64,000 nucleotides of DNA from Nocardia jiangxiensis NBRC 101359 (lineage in GTDB: Bacteria; Actinomycetota; Actinomycetes; Mycobacteriales; Mycobacteriaceae). Shown piece by piece: positions 60,663 through 64,000 of this stretch. The position numbers were made by a program, and so were the translations under genes. Positions within the stretch are counted from its first letter, which is position 1, and every line of letters starts with the position of its first letter. The DNA is taken from the NCBI RefSeq assembly GCF_000308615.1, contig NZ_BAGB01000027.1:62001-126000 (forward strand), in the 5' to 3' direction. The notes beneath the pieces were generated by a model that saw only the letters and a program-made list of their open reading frames with translations, was not told the origin of the DNA and ran no database searches.

Positions 60663-61091
60663 TTACTTGGCCTGCAACGGTTTCTGCAGACCCTTGCGCA
60701 AGGTGGCGGGGCCGATCAGCGGAAGCAGCGCGGCGATGACCTTGCCCTTGAACGCCTGCGGATCGCGGGTCAGTTCGACGTCCACGCGAGTGCCTTCGGG
60801 CTCGGGGGTGGTCCGGAAGATCCAGCCGCCGCCGGGGCCGAAGACCTTCGAATCCAGGGTGGTGACGGTGACCGTATCGCCTGCCGGATCCCAGTCGTAG
60901 CGGGCGCGTTCCCAGGCGGCCTCGGTGCCCTCGGTGACCTCGGCCCACCCCTCGCCGCGATTGTGGACGACGAAGTGCTCGGCGTCGATCGTGGGCCACA
61001 CCTCGGTGCGGGTGGGGCCGAAGTCGGTCAGCACGTCCATCACCTCGGTGGGCGACAGGGCCGAGATGAGATGAAAACGGACCGTGGTCAT
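60663..61091 (-). CDS. SRPBCC-family (START-like) protein
   Basis: A 142-residue polyketide-cyclase-like SRPBCC protein. It starts with a beta strand and helix (TTVRFHLISALSPTEVMDVLTDF), continues with the curved sheet (VVHNRGEGWAEVTEG; DTVTVTTLDSKVFGPGGGW) and ends in a long C-terminal helix. These proteins bind hydrophobic ligands. GAGGAG precedes the ATG at 61091. No partner gene points to a pathway. Confidence 0.85.
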   Translation of the reverse strand: MTTVRFHLISALSPTEVMDVLTDFGPTRTEVWPTIDAEHFVVHNRGEGWAEVTEGTEAAWERARYDWDPAGDTVTVTTLDSKVFGPGGGWIFRTTPEPEGTRVDVELTRDPQAFKGKVIAALLPLIGPATLRKGLQKPLQAK

Positions 61092-61130
61092 GCGTTGCTC
61101 CTCGAGATCGAGCAGGTGGATGTGGCGGGC

Positions 61131-61171
61131 TCGACCGGCCGTCGTGTGGGGGGAAGGCGACGGCCGGTCGA
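61131..61171. terminator. Perfect 14-bp inverted repeat between two minus-strand genes
   Basis: Arms 61131-61144 and 61158-61171 are perfectly complementary with a 13-base G-rich spacer. It lies after the hydrolase stop (61279) and before the SRPBCC start (61091) on the minus strand. Long GC stems without T-runs often end transcription in actinobacteria; an operator role is the alternative. Confidence 0.6.
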
Positions 61172-61278
61172 TGGGGTGCGGTCGGCTGGTTCGGAACCTC
61201 TCCGGCCGCATTTCGAGCATCGTCCAGGTGCGGGTCGTGCCACATCCGCCGGATGACGCTGCGGTGACGTATTCCGGG

Positions 61279-62328
61279 CTACAGGCGGTCCGCGTCGATG
61301 ATGGCCTGGGCGAACGGTTTCGGCGCCTCCTGCGGGACATTGTGCCCGATACCGTCGAGCACTCGATGGACGTATTTGCCGGTGAACTTGCTCGCATACG
61401 TCTTGCCGTCCTCGGCCGCGCCGTCGAAGTCGCTGGACACGGTGATGGTGGGCACGCTGATCGCCGGCCCGGTGGCGAGCTGCTGTTCGTAGGCGTCGTA
61501 CTGCGGTTCGCCCTGGGCCAGGCCCAGTCGCCAGCGGTAGTTGTGGATGACGATGTCCACGTGATCGGGATTGTCGAAGGCCGCGGCGCTGCGGTCGTAG
61601 GTGGCGTCGTCGAACTTCCAGGCAGGTGAGGCGCGCTGCCAGATCAGCTTGTTGAAGTCGTGGCGGTACCGTGCGTAGCCCGCGCGGCCGCGTTCGGTGG
61701 CGAAGTAGTACTGGTACCACCAGCCGAGTTCGGCGCTCGGCGTCAGCGGCTGCTGCTGCACGGCCTGCTGGGTGACGATGTAGCCGCTCACCGCGACCAG
61801 TGCCCTGCACCGCTGCGGCCACAGTGCGCCGATGATGTCGACAGTCCTTGCGCCCCAGTCGTATCCGCCGAGGATGGCCTTGTCGATGTGCAGTGCGTCC
61901 ATGAAGTCCACGATGTCCTTGGCGATGGCCGACTGCTGTCCGTTGCGTACGGTCTGCGGGGACAGAAAGGTGGTCGGGCCGTAGCCGCGCAGATACGGTA
62001 CGAGCACGCGGTATCCGGCGTCGGCCAGCAGCGGCCCGACGTCGGCGTAGCTGTAGGCGTCGTAGGGCCAGCCGTGCAGCAGTACGACGGGCCGACCGGT
62101 TGCGGGGCCGAACTCGGCGTATCCGATGTTGAGCACACCGGCGTCGACGTGCTTGATGGTGCCCAGCGTGGTGTGCGCACCCGATCCCGCGCGCAGCTGC
62201 TGACCCACGGTGGTCGTGGCGGCGCTCCCGCCGCCGGAATCCGGGGAACATCCGCTCAGCGACGCTGCGGCCAGCCCTGCCGCGCCCGCGGCGAGCGCTC
62301 CGCCGAATAGTCGTCTGTTGAGGGTCAT
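61279..62328 (-). CDS. Exported alpha/beta hydrolase (epoxide-hydrolase-like lipoprotein)
   Basis: A 349-residue hydrolase. The N-terminus has a twin-arginine-like start (MTLNRRLFGGALAAGAAGL) with a lipobox ending in LSGC, so it is probably an exported lipoprotein. The core has the oxyanion loop LLHGWPYDAYSY, an Asp nucleophile elbow (LGGYDWGARTVD) and the closing His in LDGIGHNVPQEAP. The Asp elbow groups it with epoxide hydrolases. Related proteins are widespread in soil actinobacteria. Confidence 0.88.
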   Translation of the reverse strand: MTLNRRLFGGALAAGAAGLAAASLSGCSPDSGGGSAATTTVGQQLRAGSGAHTTLGTIKHVDAGVLNIGYAEFGPATGRPVVLLHGWPYDAYSYADVGPLLADAGYRVLVPYLRGYGPTTFLSPQTVRNGQQSAIAKDIVDFMDALHIDKAILGGYDWGARTVDIIGALWPQRCRALVAVSGYIVTQQAVQQQPLTPSAELGWWYQYYFATERGRAGYARYRHDFNKLIWQRASPAWKFDDATYDRSAAAFDNPDHVDIVIHNYRWRLGLAQGEPQYDAYEQQLATGPAISVPTITVSSDFDGAAEDGKTYASKFTGKYVHRVLDGIGHNVPQEAPKPFAQAIIDADRL

Positions 62329-62672
62329 CCGATCTCCTGCCGAAGTGTCGTCAACGAGCAGCGGACGGAAGCGAGAGCCGACAACTCACGATCCCCGGTC
62401 CGCGCCGCTGACGCTAGGCAGTGCGCCGACCACACCGCGTCCGTCGAATGACGTAATCGTGTGCGGTATTCGGACACCGTCGCCTTCGGCTGTCCCGTGC
62501 TCACAAGTCCCGCTGCCTCTCGCACGCCTGTGCTGCTCGGGTGTGGTCCAGATGAGGTGATCATGCGCTGACCGCTTCCCGCTGTGTGACCACCGGTGAG
62601 AGTTGTTGTGTGAGTTGAGCATCAGCGGCACGGGCCGAATGACTCGACGAATGATGGCGCAGGTTGCGGTTG
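62329..62672. other. Intergenic region upstream of the exported hydrolase
   Basis: About 340 bases with no supported gene, tRNA or strong hairpin. It should contain the hydrolase promoter and the 3' end of the LuxR-type gene transcript. I see nothing else to report. Confidence 0.5.
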
Positions 62673-64000
62673 TTATTTGTTCGGTGCCGCCTCCGGCGGG
62701 AACAGGTGCGTGAGTTCGGTGCGGGAGCTGATGCCGAGTTTGGGGAAGATCCGGTGGAGGTGGGTGCTCACGGTGCGGTGGGACAGGTAGAGCTGCTGGC
62801 CGATCTCGCGGTTGGTCAGGCCGGTGGCGGCGAGCTGGGCGATGCTCAGTTCGTGCGGGGTGAGCATCTCGCGTGCGTCCGGGGTGCGGTTGGGGCTCGT
62901 TTCACCGGCGCTGCGCAGTTCGCGGCGGGCGCGCGCACTCCAGGCGGTGAAGCCCAGTGCGTCGAAAGTCGCTCTGGCGGTGCGCAAATGGGTTCGCGAC
63001 TCGATGATCCGGCGCTGTCGCCGCAGCCATTCGCCGTAGGCCAGGTGCAGGCGGCCGCGTTCGGCGGGCCAGGCGGGCGCAGCCGCGGCCAGCGCGTCGG
63101 TGAATCGTTCCTCGGCGTCGTCGGTGGCCAGAACGGCTCGTGCGTAGCGCATGCCGATGTGCAGGGCGGGGGAGGAGGTGGACCGGGTGGCGGGTTCGAG
63201 CCCGTCCAGCAGATCGCGCAGGTCCCGGGTGTTTCCGGAGCGGATCGCCGCCTCGGCGAGTTCGGCCAGGAAGTAGGTGCGCAGCGCCGGTGAATGTGAC
63301 GGGTCGCCGGGATCGTGGATCCGGAGCAGGTCGGTGTAGGCGTCGTCGAATCGGCCCTCGCCGAGTGCGACGAGTCCGCGGGTGAGCTGCACGGTCGCCA
63401 ATACCGGCCGCGCGCCGGAGGCGAGCCCGATCCGCTCGGCCTCCGTGAGCAGGGTGCCGGACTGGTTGTAATCCCCACGGAGCGCGGCGATTTCGGCTTG
63501 TACGGCGATGGCCAGCCCGTGCATGAACGGCTGGCCGGTCTCCCGGGCGAAGGCCGCGGCCTCGGCGGCCGCGGGTGCGGCGGCGGCCAGATCGCCGAGC
63601 CGGGTCAGGCTCCACGACTGCACCGTCAGCGCACGCGGCAGCGCACCCAGCGCACCGGCCGCGCGCAGTCCGGTCGCCGCGGCCGCGGAGAACTGCGCGG
63701 CCAGGTCGAACGCGCCCACCTGCAGTGACGCACTGCCGAGGAAGCGATCCACCTCCGGATCGTGCCCGGTCACCGCCGCCCGTGCGCGCAGATGCGCGAT
63801 GACCGGTTCACCGCGGTCGAGCGGGGCGACGTATGCGGCGACCGCGACCAGGCGGGGATCGTCGTCCGGGACGGGTAGTTCATCGGCGACCGCGAGCAGT
63901 GTGCGACGGGCGTCGGGGCCGGGCTCGGACCAGAAGCAGCGCATCGCCGCACCCCACAGGATGCGTTTCGCCGCATCGACGTGGCCGTCCGCGGCGACCG
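62673..64000 (-). CDS. LuxR-family regulator (LAL type), N-terminus off window
   Basis: The frame is open to the right edge, so the gene starts beyond 64000. The visible C-terminal part (about 440 residues) is a long TPR-like helical array (SLTRLGDLAAAAPAAAEAAAF; TYFLAELAEAAIRSGNTRD) ending in a LuxR helix-turn-helix (MLTPHELSIAQLAATGLTNR; LYLSHRTVSTHLHRIFPKLG). This is the layout of large ATP-binding LuxR regulators, whose AAA domain would lie upstream. Its targets are unknown. Confidence 0.85.
   Translation of the reverse strand, partial: VAADGHVDAAKRILWGAAMRCFWSEPGPDARRTLLAVADELPVPDDDPRLVAVAAYVAPLDRGEPVIAHLRARAAVTGHDPEVDRFLGSASLQVGAFDLAAQFSAAAATGLRAAGALGALPRALTVQSWSLTRLGDLAAAAPAAAEAAAFARETGQPFMHGLAIAVQAEIAALRGDYNQSGTLLTEAERIGLASGARPVLATVQLTRGLVALGEGRFDDAYTDLLRIHDPGDPSHSPALRTYFLAELAEAAIRSGNTRDLRDLLDGLEPATRSTSSPALHIGMRYARAVLATDDAEERFTDALAAAAPAWPAERGRLHLAYGEWLRRQRRIIESRTHLRTARATFDALGFTAWSARARRELRSAGETSPNRTPDAREMLTPHELSIAQLAATGLTNREIGQQLYLSHRTVSTHLHRIFPKLGISSRTELTHLFPPEAAPNK

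Overview
The window is high-GC actinobacterial chromosome, most likely Nocardia or a close mycolic-acid-producing relative. The evidence is gene order: era (C-terminal end), recO, uppS, a YbjN-like gene, the zur-smtB pair and glyS follow the order known from Mycobacterium tuberculosis, and dgt next to dnaG is also a mycobacterial arrangement. A fused HadA/HadB-type dehydratase, a cutinase, a Tat-exported phospholipase C and many GTG starts fit the same group. No phage, insertion sequence or CRISPR array was recognised.

Region 1 (1-15.4 kb) is the housekeeping block, but it is split: recO and uppS, adjacent in mycobacteria, are separated here by about 9 kb of accessory genes. These are an RHH/Doc toxin-antitoxin pair with a palindromic operator, a sugar-type ABC importer without its ATPase, a two-gene cytochrome P450 operon and a phospholipase C. 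Region 2 (15.4-30 kb) holds an ABC-2 exporter with its NarL-type two-component system and a plausible binding site, two small metalloenzyme genes with leaderless-type promoters, a YdcF-family protein, dgt, dnaG, a cutinase with a Thr-Pro tail, YaeQ and a flavin/F420-type enzyme. It also has an unannotated 33-residue aromatic peptide gene behind a perfect 10-bp inverted repeat, and a broken thioesterase gene.

Region 3 (30.1-48.2 kb) is one non-ribosomal peptide synthetase gene of about 6,022 codons. I read it as C-A-T-E, C-A-T, C-A-T, C-A-T, C-A-T-TE, giving a pentapeptide probably N-capped by a starter C domain. Module 2 appears to have lost an epimerisation domain. No MbtH, transporter or tailoring gene flanks it; the convergent neighbour encodes a secreted Pro-Asn-Ile repeat protein.

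Region 4 (49.4-64 kb) is a mosaic of short oxidoreductase, hydrolase and regulator units: SDR/LysR, epoxide-hydrolase-like/TetR with a 10-4-10 operator, SDR/P450, tRNA-Asn, a secreted protein, HadAB, hydrolases, a disulfide-reductase-like flavoprotein lacking its catalytic His, and a truncated LuxR-type regulator at the edge. The two P450s at 6.8 and 53.2 kb are paralogues that lack the K-helix ExxR arginine, as in the CYP157 family of Streptomyces. All functional statements are read from sequence and family knowledge; no database search was run.
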